Source: Hormiphora californensis (Eukaryota; Ctenophora; Tentaculata; Cydippida; Pleurobrachiidae). From it: a stretch of 64,000 nucleotides of DNA. The stretch spans positions 2,450,729-2,514,728 of the forward strand of contig CM035362.1 of NCBI GenBank assembly GCA_020137815.1, given 5' to 3'. The notes beneath the pieces are model-generated. The model had not been told where the DNA came from, did no database searches, and saw nothing but the letters and a program-made list of their open reading frames with translations. Position numbers and translations under genes: made by a program. Positions 25,001 to 37,000 of the stretch are shown piece by piece (the first letter of the stretch is position 1; each line of letters opens with the position of its first letter).

Positions 25001-28000
25001 CCGAACCCGGAACCGTGATCTCAAAACCCTTCTCTCTCCTAGGTGGACAAGAAATCCCAGCTATACTACGGAGCGCCCATCCCCGATCCCCAAAGTGGCC
25101 TATTCGCACCCCTCCTAGCAGTTACCATCCACCCTGAAACAAGGGAGTTATTACCAGTATCTGGCACCCACCTCCACCCTGTTACTAACCTGAGGGTGCC
25201 CATTGAGTTGGGTGGAATGATGATAGACCATAGTCTGGGACAACCAGTACCTGTCCAGGTAGGGCCGGGGATATTTCTTTCATTCTTTAGTGACATATCT
25301 CGCTCTTAATCTCTCCGATTCTCACTCAACAGTGTTGAGTCTCGACACGCCCCTCTCTTTCTCTCCCCTGTCTATGATCTCTCTCACCACATCATCTATT
25401 CTGCAGGGTATCAGTATTAACCCTGATACTGGTGAGGTAGAGCCCGTAGGTGGTCGTGCTGCTGACGGGTATGAAGTGGTGATACCTGGGGAGAGTTTCA
25501 CCGATCAGCTCTCTGGTCTTACCCTACCTACCACTGGTGAGTACTGATTTAGATAATAACTATCCGGCATAAAACGATCCCTACCGCACCCTCACACTTT
25601 CCATTATACCAGCTCCCCAAACCATTTGTCACTATGGCAACCCCCCTCCTCCTTCAGGTCTTTACACTCATTATACCAACTCCCCAAACTGCATTTGTCA
25701 CCATGGCAACCCTTCAGGTCTTTACCTCCGTGAGGATTACACGGTACAGAGGACCTACTGCAACCACCATTCCCTACTGCTATCAACCGAAATGGCAATA
25801 GAGCTCGCTCTCATAGAGGGTATGGACGGGATCAAGGACTCCGTGGGAGAGAGAATGGATGTGGGAGATAGTCTGGGGAAGATTGAAAATATGGTTGAGG
25901 TGAGCCATCTAGGTTTGAAGGAACTTTTATCCCACTTTTCAATATGATTTTTTTAGCGACGTTTAGATTTCTCTCTCGAACTCCAAGTCCAACTAAAACT
26001 CCCCTCTATTCAGGATCTACGCCAGGCGCGGGTACGCTCAAAAGCAGTCCGACTGTCCCAGGAACACTTGTTGCAACGTGAACTGGAGCACTGTCTGGTG
26101 TTGCAGGAGAATGGGGGGTGTCCTGGAAACATGGAACACAGGGCCACCGGGCAACTACTACCTCTACTGATTGGTGAGTAGAGGAAAACAGCTGGGAGAC
26201 GAGTGAGAGCTGGCCAGTATTCTCACTATTCGGTATCTTTGATTAAGAAGGGGAGTCAAGTTTAACTCGACTCTAACATCCATTCCCCCGCCCACAGGTA
26301 CATGGATAGCCGATCCAGCAGGCTCTGGGACGGAAGTTCCAATTTTAGCTACCAACAGGGATACAGAATCTGGCCTTCTCCTACCCATAGCAGGTATTGC
26401 GATATTTTAATTTGGGTTGAGAGCTCTCAGATTGGAACATAGACTCAGCTGATAGAAATTATTCTGAACATCTGCAGACACCTTTTTATAGGATGCGTTG
26501 ATAAAATTGATATCCCCCAAACAGGTACAATGGAGGACCCAGGTGGTTCTGGTCCAGTTCCTATTTCCCTGGGAGCACCCGCCCTCGACCCCTCCAACAA
26601 CCAGGTTCGTCTCCTAGCAACCCCCCACCGCTCCAAGCGTGTTCCAAAACTAACTAATTATCCCCATTCCCTCTATATTCCCGCTATCTTCCCGCTCCAC
26701 AACTCAAATCTAGGTTGGCTCCATAACGATTGTCCCCCTCATCCAGGTCGGCTCCATAACGATTCTCCCTCCTCCATCTAGGTTGGCTCCATAACGATTC
26801 TCCCCCTCATCTAGGTTGGCCCCATAATAATAATAATATCCCCCCATCTACAGGTTGGCCCCATAATAATAATAATATCCCCCCATCTACAGGTTGGCCC
26901 CACACTAATATCCCCCCTCATCCAGGTTGGCCCCACACTAATATCCCCCCTCATCTAGGTTGGCCCCACACTAATATCCCCCCTCATCTAGGTTGGCTCC
27001 ATAACGATTCTCCCCCTCATCTAGGTTGGCCCCATAATAATAATAATATCCCCCCATCTACAGGTTGGCCCCATAATAATAATAATATCCCCCCATCTAC
27101 AGGTTGGCCCCACACTAATATCCCCCCTCATCCAGGTTGGCCCCACACTAATATCCCCCCTCATCTAGGTTGGCCCCACACTAATATCCCCCCTACCTGC
27201 AGGTTGGCCCGGTTTGTGGTGCAAGGAAGGCTCCAGATAGTGGTCTTGTTGTGCCCGTTGTCATGGGAGATAAACCACTGGATGGCAACAAGGGCTCACC
27301 TATACAGGTAACACACATGGGATAACTCGTTAACCATTGCATTACATTATTATTTTTGGTCAAGTACAACCCCTTGCTATTTACGTAGCCAGGACACCAT
27401 ATTAACTAAGCTACAATAGCTATAGTAACTAGGTTACCATAGTTACGACATGTTATTCTCCAGGTATCTATGCTGGAAGAGGAGATACTAGCCCGTGGAA
27501 TGTACTGGAGAAGACAGAGATCAAGGGAACAGGATGTCATAGGGACTCTCCTGAAACTGAACAACATCATTCTCGGTTAGTAAACACTCATCTCGGTTAG
27601 TAAACACTCATCTCGGTTGAAACCCCAATCAGAATTCATAAGTGGTCAAAAGATTCCCCCTCCAGATGCCATACCTAGATAGGGTAAATCTACATTTCCC
27701 ACTCCCCCATATATTCATCCCCTCCCCCCCCCCCCCCAGATGCCCTCCCGGAAACACCAGAAGAGCTCACAGAACTAGAGCGTGACGTCACGGATCTCCT
27801 CACGTCAATCACGCGTGATACTGACGTCATCACAGACTCTCTCCACAAGGAAACCAAGAGGAGGGGGGATGTTGGGGCCATGTTTGCCCAGCAACTTCCT
27901 CCTGTGGCGGTTGCCATGGTAACGGAGTGTGATGAGGAGGAGACGAGGAGAGAGGCGGTGGTTCAACAGATATACAGTAGGGTACCTGAGGTAATTGAGG

Positions 28001-31000
28001 ATTTGAGGTTCCATATATATTATATATTGAGGTGTAAGCGCTCCGTCTATATTGACATTCCGTCGATAGGAGCCAGCCGGGATAGTTTCTTTATATGCAT
28101 TGTATATATAGTTTTTTATCCTTTTTCAAATCAAATCAAATATGTTGGTTAGGCGATTTATAGCGGCACCTTGTAACTGAGACTCCGAGAACGGCATTAT
28201 CATTATCAGGAACCGACCAAATCAGGAAATACTGGTCCCTGATTGGCTGATAACCAGTCACGTGACCTAAATAACGAGTTCTTATTGGTTGTTTACTTGT
28301 TTCGATCGGTTCCTGTCCAACACATTCCATACAACCCCCACCAGGTGATAGAGAGACACATGAAGAAGGTAGGTGTGGAGTTGGGTAAATTCCTGGACCG
28401 ATGCCAAAGGAACCCAAATGGGCTTGCAGCCGCCAAGGAGAAACATGAACAAATGACGGAACGACTCCAGAGTGACATACGGACTCAACTTCAAAACAGG
28501 TATAAGTAGTAATTTTGGGGTTTTGATATATTGCGTCTCCTCTACAATTTCTCTGTTGATAATTTCCCTCTCACCTAACTTCACCTCTCACATCACCCCT
28601 CCCCCAGGCTGTGCTCGATGGACGAATCACTAAGCTCGCTGGAGTACATTCGAGAGAGGGCAGAGCTGTGTGGAGTTGAGGCAAAGACTTGGCTAGTGGG
28701 CAAGGATGGTCTACACTGGAATTCATCCATTCAGGGTTAGTTAGGATCTGCATATATCTCTTTCCCTCTTTCTCATGCGTCTCCCTCTCCTCCCCCTCTC
28801 TTCTCTCTTCCCCTCACCCCTCTCTCTCCAGGCATGTTTGGGGATCTACCAGCCAGTACAGGATCACACAGAGAGCTCACCCCCCTCTCTCTCCCTCTCT
28901 ATCTATCTATCTCTCTCCTCACCCTCTCCTTCTTTCTCTCCCATCACCCTCACCCCTCACTCTCTCTCTCCAGGCATGTTTGGGGATCTACCAGCCAGTA
29001 CAGGATCACACAGAGAGCTCATCCCCCTCTCTCTCCCTCTCTATCTCTCTATCTCTCCCATCACCCTTATCCTCTCCTCTCTCTCTCCCCTCTTTCTCTC
29101 CCATCACCCTCACCTCAGTGACACCTCACCCTCTCCCTCCAGGCATGTTTGGGGATCTACTCTATCTCCCTCCCCTCTCCCCTCTCTTCCCCTCACCCTC
29201 TCCTTTCTCTCTCCAGGCATGTTTGGGGATCTACCAGCCAGTACAGGATCACACAGAGAACTCACCCCCCTCTCTCTCCCTCTCTATCTATCTATCTCTC
29301 TCCTCCCCCTCTCTCTTCCCCTCTCCCCTCCCCTCTTTCTCTCCCATCACCCTCACCTCAGTGACACCTCACCCTCTCCCTCCAGGCATGTTTGGGGATC
29401 TACTCTATCTCCCTCCCCTCTCCCCTCTCTTCCCCTCACCCTCTCCTTTCTCTCTCCAGGCATGTTTGGGGATCTACCAGCCAGTACAGGATCACACAGA
29501 GAGCTCATCCCCCTCTCTCTCTCTCCCTCTATCTATCTATCTCTCTCCTCACCCCTCACCCTCACCCTCTCCTTTCTCTCTCCAGGCATGTTTGGGGATC
29601 TACCAGCCAGTACAGGATCACACAGAGAGCTCATCCCCCTCTCTCTCCCTCTTTCTCTCCCATCACCCTCACCCCTCACCCTCTTTCTCTCCCATCACCC
29701 TCTCCTCTCTCTCTCTCCAGGCATGTTTGGGGATCTACCAGCCAGTACAGGATCACACAGAGAGCTCATCCCCCTCTCTCTCCCTCTTTCTCTCCCATCA
29801 CCCTCACCCCTCACCCTCTTTCTCTCCCATCACCCTCTCCTCTCTCTCTCTCCAGGCATGTTTGGGGATCTACCAGCCAGTACAGGATCACACAGAGAGC
29901 TCATCCCCCTGATTGAGAAGCTGATTGAACTGCTGAAGTCTGGCGGTGGTAGGAATACCCTCCTAACCGCAATTACAGGTAAACATATATATGACCATAT
30001 TTGGTCATACAATTGTAAGACCATATGTGGGCAGGAAGTAACTGGTAATACTCCAACTACAGGTGGTACAAAGACAACTCTGACAAGCACGGAGAGAGCG
30101 GTACGGCAGCCGGCATTCCTTGCGCCAGCTGTAGCCCCAGCACCTTCCAAAATCCGGCTGGTTCTACCCGGAATTCCAGAGGAAGAAGAAGAGGAGGAGG
30201 ATAATAAGGGTAAGTGGTAGAACAGTACCACATACCTAATTACAGCCAGGAAAACAGACGTTTTTTGTCAAGTTAATCGATTTCCTAACTCCTAATTCCA
30301 TCACAATTCATTAGTTGGATCTGGTGGGCTGTACAACGTTCCCGGGGGAGACTTGATAACTCAACTTCATACTGACTCTGGGGAGCTCTTAGATCTGACC
30401 TACAAACAAGGGAAACTGTACGATCAGAATGATAACGTGGTTACAAACCTCTTCAAGGTAGATGTTACCATGGTAACCACTGGTTGGTTAACCTAACATC
30501 ATCAGGGGTTTCATTGCGGTTATCATTAAACCCCTTCTTTCACAGCATGGTGACATTGTTTATGGAGCTGACGGTAAACTCTACGACAAGGATGGCAATG
30601 TTATCACCTTGTTATACAGACCTGATGGTTCCTCCTATCCCATCAATTACGAGAAAAAGAAGAAGAAGAAAAAGTTGAAGAAACAACCAACTCGTGTCAA
30701 GGTTACCCTATCTGAGACGGATCCTAAAAAACTTGCAATGAGGCAGATGTTGGAGAAACATACACTTGAAACAGTGGCTCTGGAGGACGAGCTAAATAGG
30801 AAGAAAATCGAAATGGTCAACCGAATTATCAGTGAGTTTTATTGCTCCTTCATAAAGATGAATATGTTCCGTTGTGCTCCTTTATAAAGATGAATATGTT
30901 TAGTTGTGCTCCTTCATAAAGATGAATATGTTTAGTTGTGCTCCTTCATAAAGATGAATATGTTCCGTTGTGCTCCTTCATAAAGATGAATATGTTCCGT

Positions 31001-34000
31001 TGTGCTCCTTCATAAAGATGAATATGTTCCGTTGTGCTCCTTCATAAACACAATTAAACAGGTGATGCGGAGAGTAAGAAGAGAGCATTGAAGAAAGATA
31101 TACAGGGACAGCTGCGTGTGGCTCTACAGAATGCCTCAGATACCGACGATAAGAATGCTATCGTCATGAGGTAAGTCATGAGTCGCAGATCAAAAAAAGT
31201 CAAAGCTTCACAGCTACCAGGTTGGGCCAGACCCAGAAAGGAACCCGTCAGTATGATAAATGTATGGTTAACTGTTGACTAAGAAACACATAACCCCTGC
31301 AGGTACGCCGAGATGTTGGATAGAAAGACGGGTGAGATAGAGGAAGAGAAGAAGAAGGCCTTGAAGGATATGATGGAGAAACTTGCTGATGAGATTGTGG
31401 AAAAGAAGACAGCATTAAGGAAGAAACAACTTGCTGAGGTATAGTAATTAGTAGTTGATTTAGATTTTCAATGCAGTTATAAGTTGCATTTTGAAGGATA
31501 GGAGACTGATATAATAGATGATGATTGATTTTATATTTGTTTTAACGTACTTCCTCTTTAGATTGACGCGGCGGGTCTGACAGAGGAGGTTGATGCAGCT
31601 CTACCCCATCTCAGACACAACATTGTCCCTAACAGATCCAAAATAGCAGAGGACCTGGAGAAATTAGCAAAGCAACAGGTATGATAAAGAGATCACGGCG
31701 GTCTGATTCCCTCCGAACCCGCTCATCTTCTTCCCTCCCAGCATGAGCTCTCCCAGCTGTATTACTAATCACCCTTATTACAGGAGATCCTGGCAGCTGA
31801 GATGAAGAAGTACCTGGCGGAGGATCAAGCCAGAGCTGAGATGAGCATGGATAGTGATATGAAAAGGGAGCTGGATAGAGAGATGGAGGAGAGGTGCAGG
31901 AGAATAACTTCTCTAGGTGAGAATTATTATGATTATTATAGGAGCTTCAACAACAGTCGATGTTAACACAATCCCACGGTAACCACATGTTAACAACAGT
32001 CGATGTTAACACAATCCCACGGTAACCACATGTTAACTCCCTGATGTTCTATGACAGGCTCCAAGACGGCTGATGTAACGGAGAAAGTCAGGGAGATGGC
32101 GACTAGTTCAACCCAGACACGTAACACGGGCAAGATGAGAGATAACATGAGAGAGAGGATGAAGAGAAAGAAAGAGGAACGAAGGTAATAATTCGAACTG
32201 AAAACATGCACCTAAAGTAAACCAACTGTGTTGCTTTTTCGATTTTTGAGTGATTGAACCTTATAAATTTCCCTATAGGAGGAAGAGTGCAGTTCCTACG
32301 GAAGATCATCTGATACAAACTGATCCCGAAGAGGGAGAGGAAGGGGCGTATAGAACTGATATACCTGGCAACCTGCATATTGCAGATGATCTCAAACAAG
32401 ATGTGAGTTTATCCACAGACTACAACCTCCACATCCTCTCCAAGTGTCCCTTGACCCAGCCTTCTGTATGTCTCCCTTCCTTTATAATAGTCCACGCCCT
32501 TGACCCACGTCCCACGCCTCTATCTCCCCTCCAAAAAACTCTCCATCTTTCCAAGCATCCCAAACCACACCCTTCACCCCTCTCCCTCCCTCTCTCCCTC
32601 AGATTCAGCTGGATGCGGATCTCCATGATGCCACGCTGGCCATCCTCTCTGTGGTGGAGGAACATGCCCGAAACCAGGAGGAGGGAGACACCGTCAACCA
32701 GCTAGAGAGGGTCTTCAGAGACCAACTGAAGGGGGAAACAGATGAACTGATTGCTGCTTACTCTGCTAGTGTCACTGAGGTAGGATATTTCGAGAATCAT
32801 GTTCATATCTTTTGTTTGGATCACGCACTGCAGATTGTTCACTGTTTAGAATCATGTTGCTAGGCAGATTGTTGTTCACTGTTTAGAGTCATGTAGCTAG
32901 GCAACCGGCCAACCGGCCAACAGGAACAACTTGAGTTGCTATAACAACGTCACTCCCTCATCTAGGCAAGAAGCAGGCTGTCTCATGAGAAGGATCGTGC
33001 TCACAGCAACTTAGAAAGTAGGCTCGCTGCTAGGAAGAAGCTGAGAGAGGAAATGACGACACGGTCTGTCAAGGATGATACTGTTAATGAAAATGGACTT
33101 GGAAAGGTACTGCAGTAAAATTCGCCCTTCCGTATCATACTTGCTCCTAATTCCCTCTCGCCCAGCTCCCCGTATCAGACCTTGCATCCACATTCCACGT
33201 TAGACCTTGTACAATGTTTTGAATTTCAAAGCTCAAGTTCAAATAGTTATACAGCAGCTCATTAAATTAAACACCTCCCCTCCTTTCACAGCTCGGCCTA
33301 TCAGAAAGTGAAGTTCAACACGAGGTAGATACCCTCACGGACAAAATATCCAGTAAACTAGATCTTGCTAAATCACAGGGTGATCTGGTTAGGAGCCTTG
33401 ATGACAAGAGATCAGCTGTCATTGACCGACTCAACAAGGTATATTTAGCTTAAGAAATGGGTTGGAGTTGGGGAGTGGGAATCGTTATTAGGGGTGGGAG
33501 TTAGATGGCTGGGGTGAGGTCTTGAACCACTATATAATATACTAGCGCACCCACGCATCTCCAAATTATAATAGAGATATGCCTCCTAACACCTATTCCC
33601 CTCTCAGGAAGAGGAGACTCAGAGAGATGCTGATGAAAAAGAGGAATCTCTCCGATCTGTACGACTTGCTGAGACCCTAACTTCTAAAGTTGACTCCTCC
33701 CTGTCTGCTAAGGAGGCGGAGTTTATCAAAGAGCTCAAGGAACGAGAGCACCAAATGGAGGAAAATGAGAAAGAAAGATTGATGAAGGAGCACGCGAGGT
33801 GAAATGGCAAAATTGAAGGAAACTCTGACTGCTCAAAAAGACAAACAAGTGTCAAGTATGAAGGCACGACTTGAAGAGCGACGAAGGCTCAAGGAGATGA
33901 AGATGCAGGAAAAGCGGGCTGCCGAACTGGAGAGAGTGAGAGTTGAAGGAGAGAAGGAGATCACCCTAGGCAGGAGGAGGGGGAGACCAAAGAGAAGGAG

Positions 34001-37000
34001 AAAGCAGGCGCTATCCACTCTGGTTCACGATATGTTGGATGTGGGAATGGATGGAAAGGCCCAGGCTATTATCCACCACATGTTGACACAACGCCATCTC
34101 AAGGAACGAGTAATGTTGGATCGACAACAGAAATCTGAACTAGCAGCAGCTGTCCAGCAGGCTCGTTGTGACGTCACGACATCACGTGACGTCACGCGTG
34201 ATCAAATCCTCACGCGACAAGAGGAGGAAATAGCGTCACTACTCGAGGAGTCTGCTTCCCTTGCCCCGGAGATCCTGGTGAAGAAACAGGAAGAGTTGAG
34301 GAAGAGACAGAACAGAGAACTTGAGGAGTTCGATGCAGAAACCCAGGAGGAGCTGGAAAATAGGGTGACTGAAGTGACTGCAGAACGGAAGGTTCAGTTT
34401 TCTGTCCAGACTCTAGAACTCAAAGAGAAACAACTAGTTGAGATGAGCCAGTACCTCAGGGAGCTGACCGGACAAGAAGACAGCACGGCTGCTAAAGAGG
34501 CCGTTGAAATGGCCAGACAGGCCCAGGAGCAGCGTGCTGCAATCACAATGGAAACCGAACAGAAGATGGCGCTGCTGAAGGAGGAGAGACTGAAGAGGGA
34601 GGAGGAGATAAGGAAGAAGATGGCCGAGGAGGTATCTGTGTTAGAGAGAGAGCTAGAGGAGGAGGAGAAGAGACATAAACAGAGGGAGGTAGAGGTTGAG
34701 AAACAACATGATCTGATGGCAAGGAGGAAGTTAACAGATCGGGAGAGAGAGTTGACTGGCGAGTTGAAGGATGCAAGTGAGATGGAGAAAGAGGCGATAC
34801 TTGCTAAATACAATGAGGATTGCAAGAAGATTTCCAGTCTGATGGGTAGTGAGAAGGAAAAGAGCAGGAATAAGTTGAAGGAACAGTTAGAGGCGAGGAG
34901 AAACAAACGGAAAGCTTCAACTCTGAAGAAACTGGAGGAGAAGGAATGTGAGGAGATGAGGGAATTAGATGTTCAGATCAGATCCACCAAATCCCAAGCT
35001 CTACTTGATGGTGCCCAAAGTATTGACAAAGTCTCTCAATCTACCTTCCTATCTGGTCCTGGTGCAGGAGGATCACAAGATGAGGAGGGTGGGGATCAGG
35101 GAGAGGGAGGAGAGTTGGAGAGGATGTTCCACGGAACGGATCTTTTCAAACAACTCTGTAGTATTGAGGAGATGTTAGGTGTTAAAGCCGGAAATGTCCT
35201 CAAAGTGTCTGGCGATGCTAAATCCAGACCTTATTTGGATATCAGGGATGCACAGTGGGCCAATAGTGGCACTTTGAAACCAATTGATGCTACTAAACTG
35301 TCACCCAGCAACTTCGTGGTATACAGGTGATTATGATTTTCTCTTTTTCAATATTGTTTAGTACCTTACGTATTACTACAACAAGTTGTGAGACTGTGAG
35401 ATTATCAAGAAAGATCTTCAAGCCTCCTTTACTCTCATTACAACGTGATTCCCTTGATTCCCCCTTCTAACCGCAACTCCATGCGTTTCCAGGTTTGGTC
35501 TGTTCCTATCTCGGCTGCTGAAGAGTCGTTGTGGCTTCCCATCAGTCACTGTCCTACTAGCAGACTCACTCCCTCATAACACATACAGGAACAACGCTTA
35601 CCGACACTCTTACTTCTACAAGGTATAGACCACGAGACCTGCTTCTCATATCAAGTTAAATTGTGTATAAAACCTAACAGTAGGGTTTTTGTAAAATCCC
35701 GAGGACCTATCCCCGAATAATAGGAATTTTTGTCTCAAGGTTGATGAACAAGTCTTGTTTGTACGGAAAGAGAGGACGGATAGTGTGGGAGAGTTCTGCA
35801 TTGTGGTGGCACACGCTCTAGCCCATATTCACACCGAAGGTATATGACAAGTGACAACTGACAAATGACATAATAAACTTTTAAATCAAGTATAATGTAC
35901 TCCTTCATAAAACTTTATTATAAAGTTTTATGAAGGAGCACATTATACAGTGTACTCCTTCATAAAACCTGCCATATATTAATATATCTCTCCCCCTGAT
36001 AGATATGCGTGACGACAACAGTCCCTTCTTCCTACGACACTTTTATCGTGCTCTCCGGCTAATCTGTACTGACATGTTCTTCGGCCGGACATCCCAGCAG
36101 ACTGGCCCTGCTTTGGGTGGCGATGATGTTAATACTTGGGAGTATTGTCTCTCACTTGGAAGGTAAGGCATCGTGTGAATACTGTTTCAACTAAAAATAA
36201 TCTCAAATCGAATTTCAGATCTCCCATTTTAGGTCGAACTTGTTTAAACAGGGTTATATATTAGAAACGCATTCACCCCTATAACTATTTTCAGATCCAA
36301 CTCTGAGAAGTGTGATGTGCTGGGTTCCCTTGTTAACCTCCGTGTAACTGAACCTACCTCTCTGAACTTCTCACCCCACGAAATGGTGAACCGACTGGAA
36401 CAAATCAAGGACTCCAGTGAGTGTTATAATTAATTTGTGTCTTTCGGTACCAACATTGGCAACACTTTATAGTTTATTAAAAAGTTTGAGTTTGTTTGTA
36501 GAGTTCGAAGTTTTGGTAGCAATAGCCACGAATTTGAACTGCCCATTTTCAAAACTCACATTTCGCAACCTTCTTTTTAAGACGTGATGCACGATCTGAG
36601 GTCCATGACTCTGGAGGATAATACTCCTTCATCAAACTATCTACAGAGGAGAGTTGAACAACTAAACGGTCTGTCCGAGGGGTCAGCTGATTTCAAGACT
36701 ACTCGAAAGGTATGTGGTAATGACAACCAGGGGGGGGGGCTGGTTGTTCTGTGAGGGGTTTAGTTGTTATTTCTTTTAGATCACAGCTGGTCTTGATATT
36801 CTTTGCCATGCTACGCAGTCTGTCTATCGGCACTTAAGCTTACGCTCGCCCTTCGGGCTCGCGTAAGCTCGCACCGGGCCTTCGGCCCGGTGTGAGAGCT
36901 GACAGACAAGGAACATGTCAAGATATTCTCTGACCAGAATCAGAAACTAAAATTACGGCCAATTCCCATGCAGGCGGCAACATATGACTCAATCATAAGA

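Noticed and set aside
28775-30220. 481-codon open frame across the CT-rich array
   Set aside because: It is open mainly because CT tracts lack stop codons. Only the last part (29856-29978 and 30063-30209) fits exons with splice sites and phase.
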